A stretch of 64,000 nucleotides of DNA from RGIG995 sp045543655. Lineage in GTDB: Bacteria; Bacillota; Clostridia; Oscillospirales; UBA644. This document shows positions 15,070 through 23,561 of the stretch, piece by piece; within the stretch, counting starts at the first letter, position 1; each line of letters begins with the position of its first letter. The stretch spans positions 1-64,000 of the forward strand of contig JAZPXN010000035.1 in assembly GCA_045543655.1 (NCBI GenBank), in the 5' to 3' direction. The notes under the pieces are model-generated. The model did no database searches and had not been told where the DNA came from. It saw only the letters and a list, made by a program, of their open reading frames with translations. The translations under genes were made by a program, and so were the position numbers.

Positions 15070-17060
15070 AGAGAATACTCCTGCCGGGCGATGACGTGAT
15101 CCTGGAATTCTTTATCCAATTCGGTAAAATACGCGCTCCAGCCCCAGATGCGGACGATCAGCCCCCGGTAGGCCTCGGGATTCTTCTGAGCGTCCCGCAG
15201 GGTATCGGGATTGACGGCGTTCAGCTGCAGCTGATGACCGCCCGCCTTCACGAAGGATTGCACGAGCAGAGCAGTCTTGCGAACCCCCTCGTCGGTATCA
15301 AAGACGGTGGAAGAGAATTCCATGGTCAAAGGGCCGCCGTTGCAGACCCGCTTCAGATTCGGCTTCGTAAAGGAAGCGATCACCGAGAAGGGGCCGCCGG
15401 TGCGGGCGAAAAGAGAGGGAGAATAGTTGGCGCCGTAGGGCTCACCCTTCCGCCGGCCGTCGGGGGAGGCGGGAAGATCCTCCACGTGGCGCAGATAGAA
15501 CATGGCAGACCCGGTGCCGGCGCGCCAGCACCCGCCCATGCAGTTCTTCCGCCCCTCCAGAGCATCCGCGAAAAAGTCCAAAAGCCGGACGGCGGCAGTG
15601 TCGGGATAGTCCTGATTCTGCCCCATCTTCGGCGCGTCGTACCGCAGGGTGTGGAGCAGCTCCGGCTCGCCGGCGAAATCCGAATCCACGGCAGCCAGCA
15701 ACCGGTCAAAGGACACGGTTTTTTCTTCAAAGACGTATTTCCGTAGCGCGGCCATCGAATCGGCGGCGGTGGCAATCCCGGTGCCGTGCATCCCGAAATT
15801 ATAATATTTTGGGCACATCATCGACTCCAGGAAGGGAGACGGAACGAACCAGACGTGAATCCCCTCTTCCGCAGAAGCCTGATAATGCAGGTGATGTCTC
15901 TCGATAAGCCGGTCGCATTCAGCAAAAATTCCGTCCTTCACCGCATTCTCAAAAGCGGCGTAATCGGCAAATTTCCGGCCGGAATGAAGAACGTCGTTGA
16001 TCACCTTCGGGAAATTCAGCGCAGAGATATTATCGATATCCATCCCGTATTTCGGCACGATCAGCTCCCAGCAGGCAGCAACCACGTAATCCCGGGCGTC
16101 TTCCGGATCGTATCCCTTGGCGATCAGAGCGTCGATGACGATATCGTCGTTGGAATACTGGGGAAATCCCAGCCCCACCTTGGTCAGCTCGGTGCCCAGC
16201 TCGTAGATCTCCGTCGGCGTATCCGCAGAGACCCGCAGGTTGATCTTGGGGTCGATCATCAGATTCTCCCGGCTGGCCTGCAGACACAGCTTGGACAGCA
16301 GATTGAAGGCAGGCTTCCCTTCCCGGGTCACACCGCCCAGAACCATGCTCTGGCCGTTGTCCCCCTGCTGAACGCCGGGATAAAGATCGTTATCCTTATT
16401 AAAGGACAAAAAGAAATCCTTCACCAGCTCCAACGCCTCTTCCTCGGTCAACCGGCCGGCCTCGAGATCGGCCTTCAGGTAAGGCCAGGCGTACTGATCG
16501 AAGCGCCCCACGGTAATGTGGTAATTGCCCTCCAGCCACAGGGCGAAATGGACGATGCGGAACAGCTGCAGCGCCTCTCGGAAGGTCGTCGCCCCCTGCC
16601 GGGGAATCCGGGTAAGCAGATCTGCGATATCGTCTCTCCCCTGCCGGCGAGCCTCGTCCCGGTAGCGGTCGGAAAGATCCAGCAGCGCGTCGATCTCCCG
16701 GCGGACGAATTCGTCTCCCTTCTCCCGGTGCGCCAGGAGCCCCTCCCGCAGGATGGTTTCGTAATCGGGGGAAACGTTGGAAAGGTAACCGAGCTCGTGA
16801 ATAAAGCTTTTCTTCTTCTGCTCTTCCCATTCGGCTTGCGTGAAGCAGTCGGGAATATTCGCCACCGTCCGCAGAAAAACGATCTGCTCTCCCGGAAGGA
16901 TCACGGGGCGTTCCAGAGAGATGAGATACTCGAAACGGCGGGTCATCCGTTCCCGGGCAGAAAGCCCCAGGGCGGAAAACTCGGCCCCCAGATCCCGATC
17001 CACGGCGCGGCGGAAGGCCCGGTGCTTGCGGTCGATCAGATACTGTCTCAAGGTTTCCAT
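15066..17060 (-). CDS. Glycyl radical enzyme, short PFL-like dehydratase type
   Basis: A 664-aa glycyl radical enzyme, shorter than pyruvate formate-lyase and the known dehydratases (about 750-850). The thiyl cysteine is C330 in YVVAACWELIVP, and the C-x-E form (C330, E332) matches dehydratases/eliminases rather than the C-C pair of pyruvate formate-lyase. The glycyl motif VRIWGWSAYFTELD is at the C-terminus with the radical glycine at about residue 640; most relatives have RVxGYSA, so the W-G-W form is unusual. METLRQ was chosen as start because AAGGAG lies nine bases ahead. Substrate unknown; the arabinofuranosidase in the same operon suggests a pentose or polyol. Confidence 0.88.
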   Translation of the reverse strand: METLRQYLIDRKHRAFRRAVDRDLGAEFSALGLSARERMTRRFEYLISLERPVILPGEQIVFLRTVANIPDCFTQAEWEEQKKKSFIHELGYLSNVSPDYETILREGLLAHREKGDEFVRREIDALLDLSDRYRDEARRQGRDDIADLLTRIPRQGATTFREALQLFRIVHFALWLEGNYHITVGRFDQYAWPYLKADLEAGRLTEEEALELVKDFFLSFNKDNDLYPGVQQGDNGQSMVLGGVTREGKPAFNLLSKLCLQASRENLMIDPKINLRVSADTPTEIYELGTELTKVGLGFPQYSNDDIVIDALIAKGYDPEDARDYVVAACWELIVPKYGMDIDNISALNFPKVINDVLHSGRKFADYAAFENAVKDGIFAECDRLIERHHLHYQASAEEGIHVWFVPSPFLESMMCPKYYNFGMHGTGIATAADSMAALRKYVFEEKTVSFDRLLAAVDSDFAGEPELLHTLRYDAPKMGQNQDYPDTAAVRLLDFFADALEGRKNCMGGCWRAGTGSAMFYLRHVEDLPASPDGRRKGEPYGANYSPSLFARTGGPFSVIASFTKPNLKRVCNGGPLTMEFSSTVFDTDEGVRKTALLVQSFVKAGGHQLQLNAVNPDTLRDAQKNPEAYRGLIVRIWGWSAYFTELDKEFQDHVIARQEYSL

Positions 17061-17098
17061 AGGCAGGCACTCCTTTTTTGGCATAAATTACTATCTTC

Positions 17099-17104
17099 AT
17101 TATA
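17099..17104 (-). promoter_or_regulatory. Possible -10 of the glycyl radical enzyme operon
   Basis: A perfect TATAAT stands on the minus strand 39 bases before the start codon at 17060, but no good -35 lies 16-18 bases upstream (GAGAAA). A weak -35 is what an AraC-activated promoter would show, and the divergent AraC gene is the obvious candidate activator. Confidence 0.45.
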
Positions 17105-17115
17105 AGAAGAAATCC

Positions 17116-17144
17116 TTGACATTTCTCGCAATTTATTGTATAAT
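17116..17144 (+). promoter_or_regulatory. Consensus promoter of the araC-hydrogenase unit
   Basis: TTGACA (17116-17121), 17 bases, TATAAT (17139-17144): a full consensus, 34 bases before the ATG at 17178. Confidence 0.9.
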
Positions 17145-17177
17145 ATTAGACAGAAGTTAACTTTTTCGGAGGACGTC

Positions 17178-17975
17178 ATGATCCTTTATCAATCCCACAA
17201 CTCTTCGGTGCCTTACAACTACGACGCCGTAGATTACGACAATTTCGAATACATCCCTCATTTGCATCGGGATCCGGAGCTGGTCTGCGTGCTGGAGGGG
17301 GCCGTCGAGGCGGTCATCGAAGACCGGACCGAAACCGTCCGGGCAGGACAGTTTGCATTGATTTTACCCAATCAGGTGCACACCTTCCGCACGCCGGAAT
17401 TTTCCCGGGCCCGGGTCATCGTTTTTTCGGAAGAATACGTCCGGGAATTCCGGAAAAGTCTGGGAGACCGGGAGGGGAAAACCAGCGGCTTTACCATGCC
17501 CGAAGGGGATCGCACTCTGTTTCTGGAGCGCATGACGCTGACGCCGCCCCACCGGATGGACATTTGTGCCTGCCTGGCGTTGGCCTGCGGAGCGTACCTG
17601 AAGGAAAAGGAGCGGGAGGGAATGATTCCGGCCCGGCGAAAAAAGGAAGATCTGATGCACAAGATCCTTTCCTATATCGCCGGTCATTACACCGAAAACG
17701 TGACCTTGACCGCCATGGCGGAGGCTCTGGGATACGAAGAGCATTATCTTTCCCGGTGCTTTCATCGGCTGTTCCGGAAAAACTTCAAGCAATTCGTCAA
17801 CGAATACCGCATTTATCACGCCCGGCAGCTTCTGTCCGACTCCGACGATCGGAGGACCCTGACAGAAATTGCCTTTTCCAGCGGATTTCAATCGGTGCGG
17901 AATTTTAACCGCGTCTATCGGGATCTGATGGGATGCGAGCCCCGGAGGCAGAAGCCTACGAACGGCCCGGCTTAA
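17178..17975 (+). CDS. AraC family regulator with cupin sensor domain
   Basis: A 265-aa regulator. Residues about 25-90 form a cupin barrel (PHLHRDPELVCVLEGAVEAV, AGQFALILPNQVHTF). The AraC DNA-binding domain is at about 165-260, with LTAMAEALGYEEHYLSRCF and LTEIAFSSGFQSVRNFNRVY. ATG at 17178 is preceded by CGGAGG. It is divergent from the glycyl radical enzyme/arabinofuranosidase operon, which it likely activates in response to a sugar. The hydrogenase gene follows 19 bases downstream on the same strand, so both may be co-transcribed. Confidence 0.9.
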   Translation: MILYQSHNSSVPYNYDAVDYDNFEYIPHLHRDPELVCVLEGAVEAVIEDRTETVRAGQFALILPNQVHTFRTPEFSRARVIVFSEEYVREFRKSLGDREGKTSGFTMPEGDRTLFLERMTLTPPHRMDICACLALACGAYLKEKEREGMIPARRKKEDLMHKILSYIAGHYTENVTLTAMAEALGYEEHYLSRCFHRLFRKNFKQFVNEYRIYHARQLLSDSDDRRTLTEIAFSSGFQSVRNFNRVYRDLMGCEPRRQKPTNGPA

Positions 17976-17994
17976 TCAAAAAGAAAGGAAGCTT

Positions 17995-19407
17995 ATGCGC
18001 AAATTCGATACCAAAGTTCAACATTTAAAATACAAAGTTCTGAGAGAGGTTTCCCGGCAGGCCTGGAACGGAACTCTGCTGGAAAATCTGCTGGATATTC
18101 CCAAAACCATCGCCCCCGGACGGGAGCCCACCGTCCGCTGCTGCGTTTATAAAGAGCGCGCCATTCTCGAAGAACGGGTCAAGCTGGCCATGGGCGGCGA
18201 AAAAGAGAACGATCACGTCATCGAGGTCATCGATATCGCCTGCGACGAATGCCCCGTGGGCGGCTACGAGGTGACCAACGCCTGTCGGGGATGCCTTGCC
18301 CATCGGTGCGAGGACGTCTGCCGGAAGGGCGCCATCACCTTCGACCATAATCACGTAGCCCATATCGACAAAAGCAAGTGCGTGGAATGCGGCCTTTGCG
18401 CGAAGGTCTGCCCCTTCACCGCCATCGTTCACCGGAAGCGGCCCTGCCAGTCGGCCTGCAAGATCAAGGCCATTTCCATGAACGAGCACAAGGCCGCCGC
18501 CATCGATCAATCCAAATGCACCGCCTGCGGTGCTTGCGTATATCAATGCCCCTTCGGCGCCATCAGCGACCGCTCCCAGATTCTGAAGGTGGTCGATCTG
18601 CTGAAAAATAAGCCCGGAAGGGTCTGTGCCATCGTGGCGCCCTCCATTGCAAGTCAGTTCCGATATGCGGAGCCGGGGCAGGTGATCTCCGGGCTGAAAA
18701 AACTGGGCTTCGACCGGGTGGTGGAGGCGGCGCTCGGCGCGGACATGGTGGCGTGGAAGGAATCGCAGGAATTGGCAGAAAAGGGCTTCGTCACCTCCTC
18801 CTGCTGTCCCGCCTTCGTGTCCTACGTGGAGACCGCCTTCCCGGAATTAAAAGAAAATATCTCCCACAATCTTTCCCCCATGGCCACCATCGCAAAGCAC
18901 CTGAAGGAAAAGGATCCGACCCTCCGCAACGTCTTCATCGGCCCCTGTACCGCAAAGAAGGCAGAGATCCGGCGCCCGGAGGTCAAGCCCTGGGTGGATG
19001 CGGTTTTGACCTTTGAAGAGCTGCAGGCGCTCTTCGACAGCCGGGAGATCGAGATCACGGAGCTGCCCGAAAGCCCCCTGGACACGGCCTCCTATTTCGG
19101 CCGCATCTTTGCCCGGTCGGGCGGCGTGGCCGACGCGGTAGCCCAGGCGCTGAAGGAGCAGAAGATCGATTTCACCGTCAAGCCCATGGTCTGCGACGGC
19201 ATCGAGGCCTGCCGGACGGCCCTTCTGAAAAAATCCAAAAACGCCCTGGACGCCAACTTTATCGAGGGGATGGCCTGCTCCGGTGGATGCATCGGCGGGG
19301 CGGGGTGTCTGACCCACGGCGACCGCAACCACCTGCGCATCGACGCCTACGGCGAAGAGGCCCACGCCAAAACCATCGCCGAAGCCCTGAACGACTTGGA
19401 GGAGTAA
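17995..19407 (+). CDS. Monomeric [FeFe] hydrogenase, group B type
   Basis: A 470-aa cytoplasmic hydrogenase that evolves or takes up hydrogen with ferredoxin. Two 4Fe-4S motifs (CVECGLCAKVCPF, CTACGACVYQCPF) precede the H-cluster domain. An extra cysteine-rich N-terminal part (CDECPVG, CRGCLAHRCEDVC) is typical of group B. The H-cluster motifs are TSSCCPAF (L1), IGPCTAKKAE (L2, where group A has MPC) and MACSGGCIGGAG (L3, where group A has MACPGGC). It lacks NADH-module domains. Its place directly behind the AraC gene suggests that fermentation of the sugar sensed by AraC is coupled to hydrogen release. Confidence 0.92.
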   Translation: MRKFDTKVQHLKYKVLREVSRQAWNGTLLENLLDIPKTIAPGREPTVRCCVYKERAILEERVKLAMGGEKENDHVIEVIDIACDECPVGGYEVTNACRGCLAHRCEDVCRKGAITFDHNHVAHIDKSKCVECGLCAKVCPFTAIVHRKRPCQSACKIKAISMNEHKAAAIDQSKCTACGACVYQCPFGAISDRSQILKVVDLLKNKPGRVCAIVAPSIASQFRYAEPGQVISGLKKLGFDRVVEAALGADMVAWKESQELAEKGFVTSSCCPAFVSYVETAFPELKENISHNLSPMATIAKHLKEKDPTLRNVFIGPCTAKKAEIRRPEVKPWVDAVLTFEELQALFDSREIEITELPESPLDTASYFGRIFARSGGVADAVAQALKEQKIDFTVKPMVCDGIEACRTALLKKSKNALDANFIEGMACSGGCIGGAGCLTHGDRNHLRIDAYGEEAHAKTIAEALNDLEE

Positions 19408-19433
19408 GACGGGAGATGGGGAAATAAAACGGC

Positions 19434-19485
19434 GTTCTTTCCTTTCACGAGAAAGGAAAGAACCAAAGGAAAGCGGCGGCGGACG
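19434..19485 (+). repeat. Palindromic hairpin repeat, copy B
   Basis: A perfect 13-bp stem GTTCTTTCCTTTC (19434-19446, counting the leading G) / GAAAGGAAAGAAC (19451-19463), loop ACGA, then CAAAGGAAAGCGGCGGCGG. It lies between the hydrogenase stop and the next terminator and has the same layout as copies A, C and D. Confidence 0.7.
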
Positions 19486-19524
19486 AATTTCATTCGACCG
19501 GAAGATTACGAAAAACGTTCTGCT

Positions 19525-19557
19525 AAAAAACGGAGCCGGCTCAGATGAGCCGGCTCC
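19525..19557 (-). terminator. Terminator of the acyl-CoA ligase/glycosidase operon
   Basis: A 12-bp perfect stem GGAGCCGGCTCA (19532-19543) / TGAGCCGGCTCC (19546-19557) followed on the minus strand by GTTTTTTAGC. It lies 50 bases past the glycosidase stop. Confidence 0.88.
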
Positions 19558-19607
19558 CGATCTTTAAGATCATGTTCAGTTTACGGAGATAACGGTTCGT
19601 CCGTCGG

Positions 19608-21518
19608 TTATTTCACGTCGATGACGGTTTCCTTGCCGATCTCGCATTGGGCGATCAGCGCACCGTCCTTGTAGATCTTGCAAGCGTGTCCCCGCTCCAT
19701 TTCCAGGCAGATGCGGTGGCCGCCCAGATGCCAGCCGTCGAATTTCAGATGAGTCAACTGGCCGGGCAGGGTGGGAGTGACGGAATATTTGCCGTCGCCC
19801 AAAGGCCACAGCTTGAACAGCCCTTCGGGAATAATACGGCAGAACAGGGCGCTCTCTCCGCTCAACTGCCGCCGCCCTCCTTCGGGATAGGCCTCCACGG
19901 CGTAGGGAACCCGTTCGCCCAAAAGGCGGGTATGGATATATTGCTTAAAGGAATCCCAGGCAGGATTCACCCGGTCGGCAAGGAAAGACCCCTTGAAGCC
20001 GAAAAGGGTGGAGCGATCCCAGACCGTATCGTTCTTATTTTCCTCGCCCCGCTCGCAGGTCAGCATCCCGTGCTTCGTCCACAGATAGGGAGAGAACAGA
20101 GCGTTGAGGGTATCCTCCTTCCGGTCGAAGATCCGCATACACAGCGGCAGACAGATCCAGGAGCGGAGGGTATCGTGCCCCTTGGTGTAGCGATAGGTCT
20201 GAAATCCGTGCATATCCTCTCCGAAATAGGTCTCAATGGCGTCCCGCAGGCTTCCGGCCCAGGCGCGGTATTGGGCGGCAAGGTCGGGTTCTCCCAGCTG
20301 GTCGGCCAGATTGGCGATCAGAAGATAACCGCCGTAAGCAAGGCAGGAGGTGGAGAGATTGGCGTAATTGTCGGTGGGGAAGCGGCCTTCCAATTCATCG
20401 GAATCGGAGCAGATCACCCCTTCGGGCGCAGTCTTGCGGTGGCAGAATTCGGCGCACCATTTCAGGGCGGGCCAGAGGCGCTGAACGTATTCCTCGTTGC
20501 CGCAGACCAGCGCGAAGAAGGTGCCGCCGAAAAGATACATCGCCCCGTCCCCCCGGTCGCCGGCGCCTTCCCAGATATCCAGCCCCTCAGCGATGACCGA
20601 CGAAGGGATGGGGGTATAGGAATCGCTCATAAAGGGCATATAATGACCGTAAGCGTTCATGGAGGCGTTCAGGTCCACCTTATCGCCGGTCTGGGCGAAC
20701 CAGGGGCCTGCGTATTCCACCTGATCGTTGCACCAGGAGGCGGCGAAGAAATTCGTTCCGCCGGGGGCGTGAATATCCCCGGTGATGGTGCGGAAAATAT
20801 TTTCCCCCGCCCGCAGACAGGCAAAGCGGAACATGGTATCCAGCTCTTTATCGTCGGTGGTGAGCGTAACGGCGTTCATCAGCTCACGGCAGCGGCGGCG
20901 ACGGCGAGCCTTTTCCTTTTCACCGTCCACGATCACCCGTGGCTCGTTGGCCTTCCGGGCGGTGCAGCAAAGATCGAAGGTCAGGGCTTCTCCGGGCAGA
21001 AGGATTTCGTCCACGCCGTCGTGGAGAACCTCCATCTGGTACATCCCCTTCGTGCCCCGCACCTCCGCGTCGAGAAGAACCTCGGGGGTGGACAGAGTCA
21101 ATTGCACGGGACGGTCGGTAATATTTCTGACCGTCGTCCGTTCCACGGCGGCAAGGGCCAGCTCAGCGGGGAAAAATTCCCGGATGATCTCGTAATCCGG
21201 CGTTCTGGTCTTGGCGGTCAGAATGCCGTCGATGGTATAGGACACCGCCCGTTCCGGCTCGGCCCGGCCGTCGGCCAGAAGGACGGGGAAATTTTTCTCG
21301 TCGTATTGCTTCCGAAGAGAGGCGCTGGTATTATTGGGAATCAAGCGCAGCGTGGGGAATACGCAATAGCGCCGCAGAACCGCAGTCCCACCCTCGGCGA
21401 CCCCGTAGGTAATCTGGTCGGAGGTAAAAAATCCGGCCATTTCCAGTTCGTCGGTGTGAACCTGCCCCTTACGGACGGTCCAGCGAATACCGTTTTTGCA
21501 AAGCTTGAAATAATCCAT
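19608..21518 (-). CDS. Six-hairpin glycosidase-like protein
   Basis: A 636-aa cytoplasmic protein without signal peptide. The N-terminal 210 residues look like a beta-sandwich (EFFPAELALAAVERTTVRNI). From about 215 to 560 the pattern of paired helices with aromatic and acidic motifs (PGGTNFFAASWCNDQVEYAG, ICSDSDELEGRFPTDNYANL, YTKGHDTLRSWICLPLC) matches an (alpha/alpha)6 toroid as in GH63, GH78 or GH65 relatives. I cannot assign a GH family. Acidic residues D and E in SDELEG could be catalytic. It lies 14 bases behind an acyl-CoA ligase gene, an unexpected partner. Confidence 0.7.
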   Translation of the reverse strand: MDYFKLCKNGIRWTVRKGQVHTDELEMAGFFTSDQITYGVAEGGTAVLRRYCVFPTLRLIPNNTSASLRKQYDEKNFPVLLADGRAEPERAVSYTIDGILTAKTRTPDYEIIREFFPAELALAAVERTTVRNITDRPVQLTLSTPEVLLDAEVRGTKGMYQMEVLHDGVDEILLPGEALTFDLCCTARKANEPRVIVDGEKEKARRRRRCRELMNAVTLTTDDKELDTMFRFACLRAGENIFRTITGDIHAPGGTNFFAASWCNDQVEYAGPWFAQTGDKVDLNASMNAYGHYMPFMSDSYTPIPSSVIAEGLDIWEGAGDRGDGAMYLFGGTFFALVCGNEEYVQRLWPALKWCAEFCHRKTAPEGVICSDSDELEGRFPTDNYANLSTSCLAYGGYLLIANLADQLGEPDLAAQYRAWAGSLRDAIETYFGEDMHGFQTYRYTKGHDTLRSWICLPLCMRIFDRKEDTLNALFSPYLWTKHGMLTCERGEENKNDTVWDRSTLFGFKGSFLADRVNPAWDSFKQYIHTRLLGERVPYAVEAYPEGGRRQLSGESALFCRIIPEGLFKLWPLGDGKYSVTPTLPGQLTHLKFDGWHLGGHRICLEMERGHACKIYKDGALIAQCEIGKETVIDVK

Positions 21519-21532
21519 AATCTATACTCCAA

Positions 21533-23239
21533 TCACGAAGATTTTTGTTTTTCTTCTTCCTCCAGCACCCGGTAGGCCACCTTTCCCACCAGAGTTTTGG
21601 GCAATTCCCGCCGGAATTCGATCTGCCGGGGCAGAGCGTAGCGGGCAACGTATTTGCGGCACCGGGCAAGGATCTTTTCCTTGGTTTCTTCGCTTTCGGG
21701 CACGCCCGGCTTCAGCACCACGAAGGCCTTCACCGCCCGGATGCGCACCGGATCGTCCACGCCGATCACGCAGGAAATCTGCACTTCCTCCATAGAATCG
21801 AGAACGTTTTCGATCTGCGAAGGATAAACGTTGTGTCCGTTGGTAACGATCATCCGCTTGATGCGCTGACGGAAATAGACGAAGCCGTCCTCGTCCATCA
21901 TCCCAAGATCCCCCGTATGGACCCAACGCAGACCGTCGGCGTGAACCTGCAGAGCGTCCGCAGTCTCCCCGGGACGGTTGAGATAACCAAGCATCACCGT
22001 GGGCCCGGCAATACAGATCTCCCCTTCTTCTCCGTACGGGACCTCCTCCCGGGTGCCGGGGCGGACGATCTTATAATAGGTATCGGGGAAGGGGATGCCG
22101 ATAGAGCCCTCCCGGTAGGCGTCGATGGGCGTGAGGCAGGAGGCGGTGACGCACTCGGTCGTACCGTACCCCTCCCGGATGGGGACCGTCGATCCGTGGG
22201 CCTTCAGAAAGGCGTCAAAGCGCTTTTTCAGCCCCACGGAAAGGGAATCCCCGCCGCTGAAAACCCCCTTCAGGCAAGAAAGATCGGCGTTTTCCATGGA
22301 ATCTTCCCGGAGCAGGGCCTCGTAAAGAGAAGGGACTCCGGCAACAAAATTACATTTCTTCTTTCGCAGTAATTTCCCGTAGCTCTTCACCGTAAAACGG
22401 GGAACGAGAATGCACCGACCACCGTGAAAAAGCATGGAATGAATAGAAACGCCGAGACCAAAGCCGTGAAAAACCGGCATAACGGCCAGCATTTTGTCCC
22501 CCGGCCGAAACATGGGATTGGCGGCGATGACCTGCTGGGCTAAGGCGTTGAAGTTCCCGTTGGACAGAAGGATCCCCTTGGTGGTCCCGGTGGTGCCGCC
22601 GCTGTAAAGAATTACGGCGGGATCCTCCGACCGACCGGAGGGAAGATTTGGTTCCGAAAGAGCGCTCTTCCAAAAATCCTTCCAAAGTAAAACCGGAAGA
22701 TTTTTCGGTATTTCCGGGATTTTTCGTCCTTCCGTCAGAGCGTATCCGATCCCGGTCAGAAGAGGCATCGCATCGGCTACCGAGGTAACGATCAAGGTCT
22801 GCAGAGGCGTATTTTCCCGGACGGCGGCAAATTTTCCGCAGAATTGATCCAGCGTCACCGCCACCCGGCTTTCCCCTTCGTTGAGATAAAATTCGATTTC
22901 CTTTTCCCCGGAAAGGGGGTGCACCATATTGGACACGGCGCCCAACGCGTTGACGGCGTAAAACAGCACTACCGCCTGCGGGCAATTGGGAAGACAGAGC
23001 GTCACCCGATCTCCCGGACGAACGCCTGCGGCGGACAACCCTCCGGCGCAACGGAGCACGTCCCGGCAAAAATCCCCGTAAGAGGTGGACTTGCCCATAA
23101 AATCATAGGCAACAAAATCCTTATATTTCTCTCCAGCCCTTCGGACTCCCTCCCACATCGTGCCGGAAAAATAATCCAGCCGGGCCGGGATCGGTCCGAA
23201 GGAAGCGAGCCATGGAGCTTTTGGGGGGGTCGGTGCCAT
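21533..23239 (-). CDS. Acyl-CoA synthetase (AMP-forming ligase)
   Basis: A 568-aa member of the ANL adenylating superfamily. The AMP-binding loop YSGGTTGTTKGI is at 212-223. It is followed by EGYGTTECV, GEEGEICIAGPTVMLGYLNR, VHTGDLGMMDEDGFVYFRQR, and IKRMIVTNGHNVYPSQIE. The C-terminal catalytic lysine is in LPKTLVGKVAYR. Long-chain or medium-chain fatty acid activation with CoA is the likely reaction. ATG at 23239 follows AAAGGA. The gene leads a two-gene operon with the six-hairpin glycosidase. Confidence 0.87.
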   Translation of the reverse strand: MAPTPPKAPWLASFGPIPARLDYFSGTMWEGVRRAGEKYKDFVAYDFMGKSTSYGDFCRDVLRCAGGLSAAGVRPGDRVTLCLPNCPQAVVLFYAVNALGAVSNMVHPLSGEKEIEFYLNEGESRVAVTLDQFCGKFAAVRENTPLQTLIVTSVADAMPLLTGIGYALTEGRKIPEIPKNLPVLLWKDFWKSALSEPNLPSGRSEDPAVILYSGGTTGTTKGILLSNGNFNALAQQVIAANPMFRPGDKMLAVMPVFHGFGLGVSIHSMLFHGGRCILVPRFTVKSYGKLLRKKKCNFVAGVPSLYEALLREDSMENADLSCLKGVFSGGDSLSVGLKKRFDAFLKAHGSTVPIREGYGTTECVTASCLTPIDAYREGSIGIPFPDTYYKIVRPGTREEVPYGEEGEICIAGPTVMLGYLNRPGETADALQVHADGLRWVHTGDLGMMDEDGFVYFRQRIKRMIVTNGHNVYPSQIENVLDSMEEVQISCVIGVDDPVRIRAVKAFVVLKPGVPESEETKEKILARCRKYVARYALPRQIEFRRELPKTLVGKVAYRVLEEEEKQKSS

Positions 23240-23294
23240 ACGCAGGTCCTTTCGACAAAAAAATACTGCTCAATTTCAATCGTTTTCTATTCAA

Positions 23295-23323
23295 AGTATA
23301 GCTTTTTTTCCAGTACCTGTCAA
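23295..23323 (-). promoter_or_regulatory. Promoter of the acyl-CoA ligase operon
   Basis: Minus-strand TTGACA (23318-23323), 17 bases, TATACT (23295-23300), 56 bases before the start codon. Confidence 0.85.
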
Positions 23324-23393
23324 GACAATTCACATTTTTTTAAAGAATTATGCGGAGCAGGCGTTGATGTCAAAAAAAGTTTGTAGTTTTCTC

Positions 23394-23422
23394 TTGACAT
23401 CGCGGAAACGATGTGATATAAT
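23394..23422 (+). promoter_or_regulatory. Promoter of the pyrimidine operon
   Basis: TTGACA (23394-23399), 17 bases, TATAAT (23417-23422). It gives a leader of about 130 bases before pyrC. Confidence 0.9.
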
Positions 23423-23446
23423 ATATAAAGTAATTTAATAGGACAA

Positions 23447-23548
23447 TCTTTAAGACGATACGAGAGATCGGCAAGATCGGTTCCCCCATCCGGACGGTGC
23501 AAAACTACCGTCGTTCTGTTCTGCCGTCCTCGGGCAGAATTTTTTTTA
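23447..23548 (+). promoter_or_regulatory. PyrR-type attenuator leader of the pyr operon
   Basis: The leader starts with a PyrR-binding-like hairpin at 23447-23476: TCTTTAAGA, CGAT, loop ACGAGAG, ATCG, GGCAAGA. It keeps the CTTTAA..GAGAG..GCAAG layout of Firmicute anti-antiterminators. A second stem GACGGT / ACCGTC lies at 23493-23512. A terminator TTCTGCC / GGCAGAA (23519-23525, 23533-23539) with nine Ts follows, ending 14 bases before pyrC. UMP-bound PyrR would stabilise the first hairpin and favour termination. The gene for PyrR is not in the window. Confidence 0.75.
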
Positions 23549-23561
23549 TACGGAGGGCCTT

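Noticed and set aside
12784..15099. A 771-codon plus-strand frame over the GH51 and activase genes
   Set aside because: Opposite strand carries well-defined GH51 and radical SAM genes; this frame crosses both gene borders and a terminator.
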